Assembly: GCA_041648175.1 (NCBI GenBank)
Contig: JBAZPO010000001.1
Location: 186,001-250,000 of the forward strand
Origin: Desulfobaccales bacterium
GTDB lineage: Bacteria; Desulfobacterota; Desulfobaccia; Desulfobaccales; 0-14-0-80-60-11
DNA length: 64,000 bases
Reading direction: 5' to 3'
A model generated the notes under the pieces. It was not told the DNA's origin. It did not search any database and saw nothing but the letters and a program-made list of their open reading frames with translations. Below, in pieces: positions 42,126 to 50,906 of the stretch (within the stretch, counting starts at the first letter, position 1; every line of letters starts with the position of its first letter). The position numbers and the translations under genes are program-made.

Positions 42126-45100
42126 ATGGCGGTGAGCAGCAAGACCATTCGTGAGCCCTTGCTTCGCCTGAGGTCCTATCTACCGGGAGGCGGCTGGGGG
42201 CGAAGATACGCCGTTGACGAGCCCCCACTGCGATCGGAGTTATTCAGCGCCGATCGGATGGAACAGCATGGCAAGACATTGGCGGTCTCGCACCAGTTGA
42301 GCCCGGGACGTCCTCAGGGCCGGCTGCTGAAGCGACTGGCTGAGAATAAGGCCGTCCTCATTGAAGTTCGCAACCTGCTGATTGAGGCGGTCAAGGCAAA
42401 CCGCCGGATTACCCCGGCGGGGGAATGGCTGCTCGACAACTTTTATCTAATCGAAGAGCAGATTCGCACAGCCAAGAGGCATTTGCCCAAAGGTTACAGC
42501 CGAGAGCTACCGCGCTTGCTGAGCGGCCCATCGGCTGGGCTCCCGCGGGTGTATGACCTGGCGTTGGAGACGATCTCCCACGGCGATGGCCGGGTGGATC
42601 CGGAAGGTCTCAACAGTTTCATTGCCGCCTACCAGACCATCACAGCCCTGAAGTTGGGTGAATTATGGGCCATCCCTATCATGCTCCGCATCGCTCTGAT
42701 CGAGAATCTCCGACGCGTTGCGGCCCGGATTGCCACCGACAGGATCGACCGAAACCTCGCTGACTATTGGGCGGACCAGATGACGGAGATCGCTGCGCAA
42801 GACCCGAAGAGCCTGATTCTGGTGATCGCAGATATGGCGCGGTCGAATCCGCCGATGGTGAGCTCCTTTGTGGCGGAACTAACGCGCCGGCTGCAGGGGC
42901 AGGGGCCCGACCTGGCATTGCCGCTCACCTGGATCGAGCAGCGACTTGCCGAATCCGGGTGGACGAGCAAGGAGTTGGTGCAGTCGGAGAACCAACAACA
43001 GGCCGCCGATCAGGTCTCCATGAGCAACAGCATCGGCAGCCTCCGTTCCTTGGGGGCGATGGATTGGCGTGTTTTCGTCGAGACGCTGAGTGTAGTCGAG
43101 CAGATCCTGCGTCAGGATCCTGCTGGCGTCTACAGCAAAATGGATTTTCCCACCCGTGACCGCTACCGTCATGTCGTCGAGGAGATTGCCAAGAGGGTCC
43201 GCCACTCCGAAAGCCAGGTGGCGCGCGAAGCGATCCAATTGACCCACGAAGGCGCGACCAGCAAAGGCGGTGGCGACCGCACGGCACATGTCGGCTTTTA
43301 CCTGATCGATAAGGGATTGGCACAACTCGAGCGGGCGGTGAAACTGCACCGCTCCCCGTTGAGGGCGCTCAGCAGAGTGACCAGCCGGTTTCCTTTGCTG
43401 CTATATGTCGGCACGATCATGCTGGTTACGGCAAGCATTACCGGTGTTTTTCTGGCGAAGGCCCAGGCCGATGGGCTATCCGGCTGGATACTCGGGCTGA
43501 TCGTGATCCTCTCGCTTCTGGGCGCCAGTCATCTGGCGATAGCTCTGGTAAACTGGCTGGTGACGTTGCTAGTGACGCCCCAGCCCCTGCCGCGTCTGGA
43601 CTTCTCCGCAGGAATTCCGCTGGAATTTAGTGCCCTCGTGGTGGTCCCCACTATGCTCACGAGCCCTCAGAACATCGCGGCTCTGATCGAAGCGCTGGAA
43701 GTCCGGTTCCTGGCAAATCGGGACGAGAACCTGCACTTCGGCCTGCTGACTGATTTTCGGGATGCGCCCGCAGAGGCGCTGCCGGAGGACGAGGCGCTGG
43801 TGGATCTGGCCCGGCAGGGCATTGAAGCGTTGAATGAAAAATACCCGAGCAGCAAAGGCGATATCTTCTTCCTCTTTCATCGCCCGCGTCGCTTTAATCC
43901 GCGCGAGCGGATTTGGATGGGTTACGAGCGCAAGCGCGGCAAGCTCGCGGACCTTAATGCCTTGTTGCGCGGCGGCGCCAGGGAGTGCTTCTCACTCGTC
44001 GTCGGCACGATAGCAGTCTTATCGGACATGAAGTACGTGATCACTCTGGATACCGATACACAACTGCCTCGCGACTCGGCGTGGCAACTGGTGGGTGCCA
44101 TGGCGCACCCCTTGAACCGGCCGCGGTTCGACGAGGACAAGCAGCGGGTCTGTGAGGGGTATGGCATCCTGCAGCCACGGGTGGCCGTGAGCCTGCCCGG
44201 CACGAACCGGTCCCGGTATGCGCGACTTTGGGGGAGCGATCCGGGCATCGATCCGTATACGCAAGCCGTCTCCGATGTTTACCAGGATCTGTTCCAGGAA
44301 GGCTCGTTCATCGGCAAGGGCATCTATGAAGTCGAGGCGTTCGGGCAGGCGCTCAACGGACGTTTCCCCGAAAACCGGATTCTCAGCCACGATCTTCTGG
44401 AAGGGTGCTACGCCCGGACCGGGCTGTTGAGTGATGTCCAGTTATACGAGGAATACCCCTCTCGCTATAGCGCCGATGTGAGCCGCCGACACCGTTGGAT
44501 TCGCGGAGATTGGCACGTTGCCCGGTGGCTACTGCCGGGTGTTCCCGGCCCTGGCTTAGACCTTCAGAAGAATCCGCTCTCGGGGCTATCCCGATGGAAG
44601 ATCTTCGACAACCTGCGCCGTAGTCTTGTGTCCGGGGCGCTGACGCTCCTGTTGCTCCTGGGCTGGACGGTCTTGTCATCAGCCTGGTTTTGGACTGTGT
44701 CGGTGCTCGGCCTCATCTTTATTCCTTCTTTGTTTGCCTCTCTGCTAGAAATGGTCCAGAAGCCGGGCGATATGCTTTTGGGCCAGCACCTCACTGGGCT
44801 GGGTCGCTCGGCTGGTCGACACTTCGCTCAGGCTGCCTTTACGCTCGTATGCCTCCCCTATGAGGTATTTTTCAGTCTGGATGCAATCATCCGCACGGGC
44901 GTCCGGATACTGATTACCCACAAGCGACTTCTCGAATGGAATCCGTCGGGCGATCAGGAACGCCCTCGCCGCTCTGACCTGGTGGCCTCCTTTCAGGCGA
45001 TGTGGATCGCCCCTCTTATCGCTTTAGCCGCGGCGATTTACCTGGCGTTGTCGCAGCCGGACGCGTTATCGGTGGCTGGGCCTATCCTGGGCCTCTGGTT

Positions 45101-48100
45101 TGCCTCCCCGGCTATCGCCTGGTGGATCAGTCGACCGCTCACTCGCCGCACCGCCAGATTGACGGCCGATCAGACCCGTTTCCTTCAGAAGATTTCCCGC
45201 AAAACCTGGGCGTTCTTCGAGACCTTTGTCGGCCCGGAAGATCATTGGTTACCCCCGGATAACTATCAGGAGCATCCCGTGGCCACGGTCGCCCACCGCA
45301 CCTCGCCGACCAACATGGGACTGGCGCTCCTGGCGAATTTAGCCGCCTACGACTTCGGCTACATTTCAGCCGGACGACTCGTCGAACGCACGGAGAATGC
45401 ACTCCACACGATGGCAGCTCTGGAGCGGCACCGCGGCCACTTCTACAACTGGTACGACACACAGTCTCTGCAGCCACTGTTGCCCATCTACATTTCGACC
45501 GTGGACAGTGGCAACCTGGCGGGCCATCTGCTGACCTTGCGGGCCGGTCTGCTCGCACTTCCCGATCATCAAATCCTGGGGGCGCGCTGGTTTGACGGAC
45601 TGAGTCACACGCTAGGGATTATCGTGGACACGGCGGGAGGAGCCACTCTGGCCCCGCTGGCCCAACTTCAGAAGGATCTGACGTCCGCAGTCAATTCCCG
45701 GCCAACCACGCTGGCGGCGACGCGGCTGTGCCTCGACCGGCTGGCGACGTCCGCCGAGGATCTGGTCCGCAGCCTCGACGCCGATCCCGAGAGCCAATTG
45801 CGGTGGTGGGCGCAGAGCCTGTTTCGGCAGTGCCGGGATGCCCTAGATGAGTTGACCTTTCTCGCACCGTGGACCTTATTGCCGGCTTCTCTCGATAGAC
45901 TTAGCCAGTTCCAGAGTATAGGCGAGATTCCGACGCTACGCCAATTGGCCAACCTTGAGGTGGATCTACTGCCGGCCATCGCACCTCAGCTCGCTTTGGC
46001 GGTAACGCCCGAGGAATGCGCCCGGTTTGATAAGCTGCAACGGCTCATCACAAAGGCGAGCCAGCGCGCCGCAACCAGGATTGCGGCTATCGAACGGCTG
46101 GCCCGGCAATCAAGCGAACTCGCCCGTATGGAGTATGATTTTCTGTTCGACAAGACGCGTCATTTAATGGCTATCGGCTATAACGTGAGCGAGCGTCGGC
46201 TGGACTCAAGTTACTACGATCTGCTGGCTTCAGAAGCGAGGCTTCCCACTTTCGTGGCGATTGCTCAAGGAAAGTTGCCACAGGAGAGCTGGTTTGCCCT
46301 GGGACGTCTCCTCACGAGCGTCGGGGGAGAATCGCTTCTCCTGTCGTGGAGCGGGTCGATGTTCGAATACCTTATGCCGCTCCTGGTGATGCCGACCTAC
46401 GAAAACACGTTGCTTGACCAGACCTGTAAGGTGGCGGTGGAGAGACAGATCGAGTATGGCAAGACGCGCGGTGTGCCGTGGGGCATTTCAGAATCCGGTT
46501 ACAATGCCATCGATATTCATCTTAACTACCAGTACCGCGCCTTTGGCGTGCCCGGCTTGGGACTCAAGCGCGGACTGGCCGAGGACCTGGTCATTGCCCC
46601 ATATGCCTCAGCGCTGGCGCTGATGGTGGCCCCCGAGGCGGCCTGCGCGAATCTCGAGCACCTGACCGTTGCAGGGTTTGAGGGAAAATTTGGCTTCTAT
46701 GAAGCGATCGACTATACGCCTTCACGCCTGCCCCGCGGCCAATCGAGCGCCGTGGTTCGGTCCTTCATGGCCCATCACCAGGCAATGAGCTTTCTCTCCC
46801 TGGCCTATCTGCTCCTGGACCGGCCGATGCAGAAGCGCTTTGAGTCTGACCCTTTGTTCCAGGCCACCATGTTGTTGCTCCAAGAACGCATTCCCAAAGC
46901 CACGACGTTTTATGTGCACGCCGACGAAATCACCGGTTCGCAACCGACTTCCAGTGTTCCGGAGACACCGGTGCGAGTTTTCAACAGTCCGGATACGCCG
47001 ATACCAGAAGTGCAGTTGTTGTCGAATGGCAGATATCATGTGATGCTCACCAACGCTGGCGGCGGTTACAGTCGCTGGAAGGATATCGCCGTCACCCGCT
47101 GGCGTGAAGATAGTACCTGTGACAACTGGGGAACCTTTTGTTATCTCCGCGACGTGACGAGTGGAGAATTCTGGTCCACCACTTATCAACCAGCCCTCAA
47201 ACAATCTGGAAATTTTGAGACGATTTTCTCGGAAGGGCGAGCTGAGTTCCGCTGCCGCGCACAAGACTTTGACGCCTATACGGAGATCGTGGTCTCGTCG
47301 GAAGACGATATCGAGTTGCGTCGCATCACCATTACCAATCGCGCTCGGACCCGCAGAGAGATTGACGTAACGAGCTACGCGGAAGTGGTCCTGGCTCCGC
47401 CTGCCGCGGAGGCATTGCATCCAGCGTTCAGCAATCTCTTTGTTCAGTCCGAGATTATTCGCAACCGGCAGGCGATCCTCTGCACCCGGAGGCCCCGCTC
47501 CCTTGACGAGCAGGCGCTCTGGATGTTTCATCTGATGGCGGTGCACGGGGGGGAGATTGGCGAGATTTCCTACGAGACCGACCGCATGCAGTTCATTGGC
47601 CGCGGCAGGACCATCGCCGATCCACAGGCGATGCACGGTCCAGCGGCGCTCTCGGGCAGCGAGGGCTCAGTGCTGGACCCGATTGTCGCCATCCGGTATC
47701 GGCTAGCGTTCGATCCGGGGGAATCGGTAACGGTCAATGTGGTCTCCGGCATCGGCGAAACTCGCGAGGCGTGCTTGGGCCTGGTGGAGAAATACCATGA
47801 TCGGCGTCTGGCGGACCGGGTCTTTGATCTGGCCTGGACGCATAACCAGGTAGCCCTGCGGCAAATCAATGCCTCAGAGGCCGACGCACAGCTCTATTGC
47901 CGCCTGGCGAGTTCGGTAATCTACGCCAATGATTCGTTGCGAGCTGACCCGAGCATCCTCATCAAGAACCGCCGCGGGCAATCCGGTCTTTGGGGCTATT
48001 CTGTTTCCGGCGATTTGCCTATCGTGCTGCTGCAGATTGAAGATCCGGCCAATGTCGATCTGGTGCGCCAACTCATCCAGGCCCATGCGTACTGGCGTTT

Positions 48101-50852
48101 AAAGGGATTGGCAGTGGATCTGATGATCTGGAACGAAGATCACGCAGGATACCGTCAGGTTCTCCACGACCAGATCATGGGACTCATTGCCGCCGGGGTC
48201 GAAGCCAGCGAGATAGACCGGCCAGGCGGCATTTTCGTAAGACCTGGAGAACAGATATCGGAGGAAGACCGCATTCTGTTCCAAACGGTGGCTCGCGCCA
48301 TCATCACCGATAGCCGGGGGCCGCTGGAGGATCAGCTCGACCGTCGGGGCCGGCTGGAAGTGACCGTACCACCCCTGACGCCGACCCGGACCTACCGCGT
48401 CGAACCCCCGAGTACGGCTGAGGCGTCCCGCGGCGATCTGATGTTTTTCAACGGGCTGGGCGGATTCACCCCTGACGGACGCGAATATGTCATTACGGCC
48501 ATGGACCAGAAGTTGACTCCAGCGCCATGGGTAAATGTACTGGCCAACCCACACTTCGGCACCGTCATCTCAGAGAGCGGCCAAGCCTATACCTGGAGCG
48601 AGAATGCTCACGAGTTTCGCCTCACTCCCTGGGGGAACGATCCCGTGAGCGATGCGAGCGGAGAAGCCTTTTACCTTCGTGACGAGGAGACTGGCCACTT
48701 CTGGTCCCCCATGCCGCTGCCCAGCCGCGGCGCGCTCCCTTACGCCAGCCGCCACGGCTTCGGCTACAGCGTTTTCGAGCATACCGAGGACGGTATCAGC
48801 TCAGAGATGTGGGTTTACGTGGCCCTGGATGCACCGATCAAGTTCACGGTGCTCAAAGTGCGGAACGTGTCAGGCCGGGAGCGCCGCCTCTCCGCTACGG
48901 GCTACGTAGAATGGGTTCTGGGGGAACAGCGGGCGAAATCCGCCCTGCACGTTTTCACTGAAGTTGATCCGAATAGCGGCGCGCTCTTGGCGCGCAACCC
49001 CTATAACACGGAGTTCACCGATCGAGTTGCCTTCTTCAAGGTGGACGCTACGATCCGGACTTTAACCGGCGATCGGACTGAATTCCTGGGACGTAACGGC
49101 ACGCGGCGCAGTCCTGCCGCTCTGTCCCGATTGCGGCTTTCTGGAAAGGTCGGAGCGGGTTTGGACCCCTGTGCCGCGCTGCAGGTTCCTTTCGAATTGG
49201 CTCCCGGGCAAGAGCGTGAGATCGTTTTCACGCTCGGCGTCGGGCGAGACGTCGATGACGCCAGGGACCTCGTGCAGCGCTTTCGAGGCCCAACCGCGGC
49301 GCGCGACGCCCTCGATGCGGTGTGGCAGTTCTGGAATCATACGCTCGGTGCCGTGCAGGTGGAAACACCCGACCAGTCCCTCAACGTGCTCACGAACGGC
49401 TGGCTGTTATACCAGACTCTGGCGTGTCGCGTTTGGGCGCGCAGCGGCTACTACCAGTCGGGGGGCGCCTTCGGTTTCCGCGATCAGTTGCAGGACGTAA
49501 TGGCGCTTATTTACGCCGAGCCGCACCTGGTGCGCGAGCACTTGCTCATGTGCGCCTCCCGCCAGTTTACGGAAGGAGATGTCCAGCATTGGTGGCACCC
49601 CCCCTTGGGCCGGGGCGTTCGTACCCATTGCTCCGATGATTACCTCTGGCTGCCGTTGGCGACGTGCCGCTACGTCCAGAATACCGGTGACACCGGTGTG
49701 TTGGCTGAGCCTGTCCACTTTGTCCAGGGCCGCCCGGTAAACGCCGAGGAGGACTCGTATTACGATCTGCCCAACCGGTCTCAAGAAGCGGCCAGTTTGT
49801 ATGACCACTGTGTGCGGGCGATCCTGAGGGGTCTCAGATTTGGTGAGCACGGCTTGCCGCTCATGGGCTCCGGCGACTGGAATGACGGCATGAACCTGGT
49901 GGGGGCACACGGCCAAGGCGAAAGCGTCTGGTTGGGTTTTTTCCTTTATGAAGTGCTCACGCGGTTCACCGAGGTGGCCCGTGCGCAGGGTGATGTGGCC
50001 TTCGTTGAGCGTTGTACCAGGGAGGCGGCCAGGCTGCGCCGCAATCTCGAGGAGCATGGCTGGGACGGCGAATGGTATCGCCGCGCCTACTTTGACGACG
50101 GCTCACCGCTGGGATCGACACTCAACCCCGAGTGCCGGATCGATTCGATTTCGCAGAGCTGGTCCGTGCTATCCGGTGCGGGGGATGCGGCGCGGGCGCG
50201 CCTGGCCATGGGAGCCGTAGATCAACGCCTCGTTCGCCGGGAGCAGGCGCTCATCCAACTCCTGGAGCCACCGTTTGACAAGTCGGATTTGAATCCCGGC
50301 TATATCAAAGGGTACGTCCCCGGGGTGAGAGAGAACGGCGGGCAATACACTCACGCGGCGATCTGGGCGGCGATGGCCTTCGCGGCCTTGGGCGACAGGG
50401 TGCGCGCGTGGGATCTTCTGGCCATGATCAACCCGGTGAACCATGGGAAATCTCCCGAGGAGATTGCCATCTACAAAGTAGAACCCTACGTCGTTGCGGC
50501 CGACGTCTATGCGCTCTCGCCTCACAATGGTCGTGGCGGTTGGACGTGGTACACGGGGTCTGCCGGCTGGATGTACCGGCTTATCGTGGAATCGCTGCTG
50601 GGACTGAGCCTGGAGGTGGACAAGCTGCGGTTCACGCCGTGCCTCCCGGCGGATTGGCCGGGCTTCACGATGCACTACCGTTATCGGGAGACGGTCTACC
50701 ACATCATTGTCCAGCGCCAGCCAGCCGAGAATGGCGAGACGCGCGTGACCTGTGATGGCGCCGAACAGCCCGATAACACTATTCCCCTGGTTGACGACCA
50801 TCAGGAACACTCTGTCGAGGTACACATATCCGTGGTGGGCAGCCAAACGTAG
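42126..50852 (+). CDS. ndvB: Cyclic beta-1,2-glucan synthase (NdvB/ChvB/Cgs type)
   Basis: 2908 residues, the expected size. After an N-terminal domain (1-410) and membrane segments (about 425-480), a GT84 glucosyltransferase domain carries DTDTQ (Asp642) and RRHRWIRGDWH, with further membrane helices at ~830-1020. Then come the glucoamylase-like domain (~1050-1560) and two GH94-type regions; the second includes GSGDWNDGMN (Asp2584) and GRGGWTWYTGSAGWMYR. In rhizobia and Brucella the enzyme primes, elongates, cyclises and trims periplasmic cyclic glucans for osmoadaptation and host interaction. AAGGAGA precedes the ATG. No ndvA-type exporter is adjacent. Confidence 0.95.
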   Translation: MAVSSKTIREPLLRLRSYLPGGGWGRRYAVDEPPLRSELFSADRMEQHGKTLAVSHQLSPGRPQGRLLKRLAENKAVLIEVRNLLIEAVKANRRITPAGEWLLDNFYLIEEQIRTAKRHLPKGYSRELPRLLSGPSAGLPRVYDLALETISHGDGRVDPEGLNSFIAAYQTITALKLGELWAIPIMLRIALIENLRRVAARIATDRIDRNLADYWADQMTEIAAQDPKSLILVIADMARSNPPMVSSFVAELTRRLQGQGPDLALPLTWIEQRLAESGWTSKELVQSENQQQAADQVSMSNSIGSLRSLGAMDWRVFVETLSVVEQILRQDPAGVYSKMDFPTRDRYRHVVEEIAKRVRHSESQVAREAIQLTHEGATSKGGGDRTAHVGFYLIDKGLAQLERAVKLHRSPLRALSRVTSRFPLLLYVGTIMLVTASITGVFLAKAQADGLSGWILGLIVILSLLGASHLAIALVNWLVTLLVTPQPLPRLDFSAGIPLEFSALVVVPTMLTSPQNIAALIEALEVRFLANRDENLHFGLLTDFRDAPAEALPEDEALVDLARQGIEALNEKYPSSKGDIFFLFHRPRRFNPRERIWMGYERKRGKLADLNALLRGGARECFSLVVGTIAVLSDMKYVITLDTDTQLPRDSAWQLVGAMAHPLNRPRFDEDKQRVCEGYGILQPRVAVSLPGTNRSRYARLWGSDPGIDPYTQAVSDVYQDLFQEGSFIGKGIYEVEAFGQALNGRFPENRILSHDLLEGCYARTGLLSDVQLYEEYPSRYSADVSRRHRWIRGDWHVARWLLPGVPGPGLDLQKNPLSGLSRWKIFDNLRRSLVSGALTLLLLLGWTVLSSAWFWTVSVLGLIFIPSLFASLLEMVQKPGDMLLGQHLTGLGRSAGRHFAQAAFTLVCLPYEVFFSLDAIIRTGVRILITHKRLLEWNPSGDQERPRRSDLVASFQAMWIAPLIALAAAIYLALSQPDALSVAGPILGLWFASPAIAWWISRPLTRRTARLTADQTRFLQKISRKTWAFFETFVGPEDHWLPPDNYQEHPVATVAHRTSPTNMGLALLANLAAYDFGYISAGRLVERTENALHTMAALERHRGHFYNWYDTQSLQPLLPIYISTVDSGNLAGHLLTLRAGLLALPDHQILGARWFDGLSHTLGIIVDTAGGATLAPLAQLQKDLTSAVNSRPTTLAATRLCLDRLATSAEDLVRSLDADPESQLRWWAQSLFRQCRDALDELTFLAPWTLLPASLDRLSQFQSIGEIPTLRQLANLEVDLLPAIAPQLALAVTPEECARFDKLQRLITKASQRAATRIAAIERLARQSSELARMEYDFLFDKTRHLMAIGYNVSERRLDSSYYDLLASEARLPTFVAIAQGKLPQESWFALGRLLTSVGGESLLLSWSGSMFEYLMPLLVMPTYENTLLDQTCKVAVERQIEYGKTRGVPWGISESGYNAIDIHLNYQYRAFGVPGLGLKRGLAEDLVIAPYASALALMVAPEAACANLEHLTVAGFEGKFGFYEAIDYTPSRLPRGQSSAVVRSFMAHHQAMSFLSLAYLLLDRPMQKRFESDPLFQATMLLLQERIPKATTFYVHADEITGSQPTSSVPETPVRVFNSPDTPIPEVQLLSNGRYHVMLTNAGGGYSRWKDIAVTRWREDSTCDNWGTFCYLRDVTSGEFWSTTYQPALKQSGNFETIFSEGRAEFRCRAQDFDAYTEIVVSSEDDIELRRITITNRARTRREIDVTSYAEVVLAPPAAEALHPAFSNLFVQSEIIRNRQAILCTRRPRSLDEQALWMFHLMAVHGGEIGEISYETDRMQFIGRGRTIADPQAMHGPAALSGSEGSVLDPIVAIRYRLAFDPGESVTVNVVSGIGETREACLGLVEKYHDRRLADRVFDLAWTHNQVALRQINASEADAQLYCRLASSVIYANDSLRADPSILIKNRRGQSGLWGYSVSGDLPIVLLQIEDPANVDLVRQLIQAHAYWRLKGLAVDLMIWNEDHAGYRQVLHDQIMGLIAAGVEASEIDRPGGIFVRPGEQISEEDRILFQTVARAIITDSRGPLEDQLDRRGRLEVTVPPLTPTRTYRVEPPSTAEASRGDLMFFNGLGGFTPDGREYVITAMDQKLTPAPWVNVLANPHFGTVISESGQAYTWSENAHEFRLTPWGNDPVSDASGEAFYLRDEETGHFWSPMPLPSRGALPYASRHGFGYSVFEHTEDGISSEMWVYVALDAPIKFTVLKVRNVSGRERRLSATGYVEWVLGEQRAKSALHVFTEVDPNSGALLARNPYNTEFTDRVAFFKVDATIRTLTGDRTEFLGRNGTRRSPAALSRLRLSGKVGAGLDPCAALQVPFELAPGQEREIVFTLGVGRDVDDARDLVQRFRGPTAARDALDAVWQFWNHTLGAVQVETPDQSLNVLTNGWLLYQTLACRVWARSGYYQSGGAFGFRDQLQDVMALIYAEPHLVREHLLMCASRQFTEGDVQHWWHPPLGRGVRTHCSDDYLWLPLATCRYVQNTGDTGVLAEPVHFVQGRPVNAEEDSYYDLPNRSQEAASLYDHCVRAILRGLRFGEHGLPLMGSGDWNDGMNLVGAHGQGESVWLGFFLYEVLTRFTEVARAQGDVAFVERCTREAARLRRNLEEHGWDGEWYRRAYFDDGSPLGSTLNPECRIDSISQSWSVLSGAGDAARARLAMGAVDQRLVRREQALIQLLEPPFDKSDLNPGYIKGYVPGVRENGGQYTHAAIWAAMAFAALGDRVRAWDLLAMINPVNHGKSPEEIAIYKVEPYVVAADVYALSPHNGRGGWTWYTGSAGWMYRLIVESLLGLSLEVDKLRFTPCLPADWPGFTMHYRYRETVYHIIVQRQPAENGETRVTCDGAEQPDNTIPLVDDHQEHSVEVHISVVGSQT

Positions 50853-50906
50853 AATTGAGTGATGCAGTGGGCCGACAAGCCTGGGACACCGGCGGGCCGG
50901 TACCAC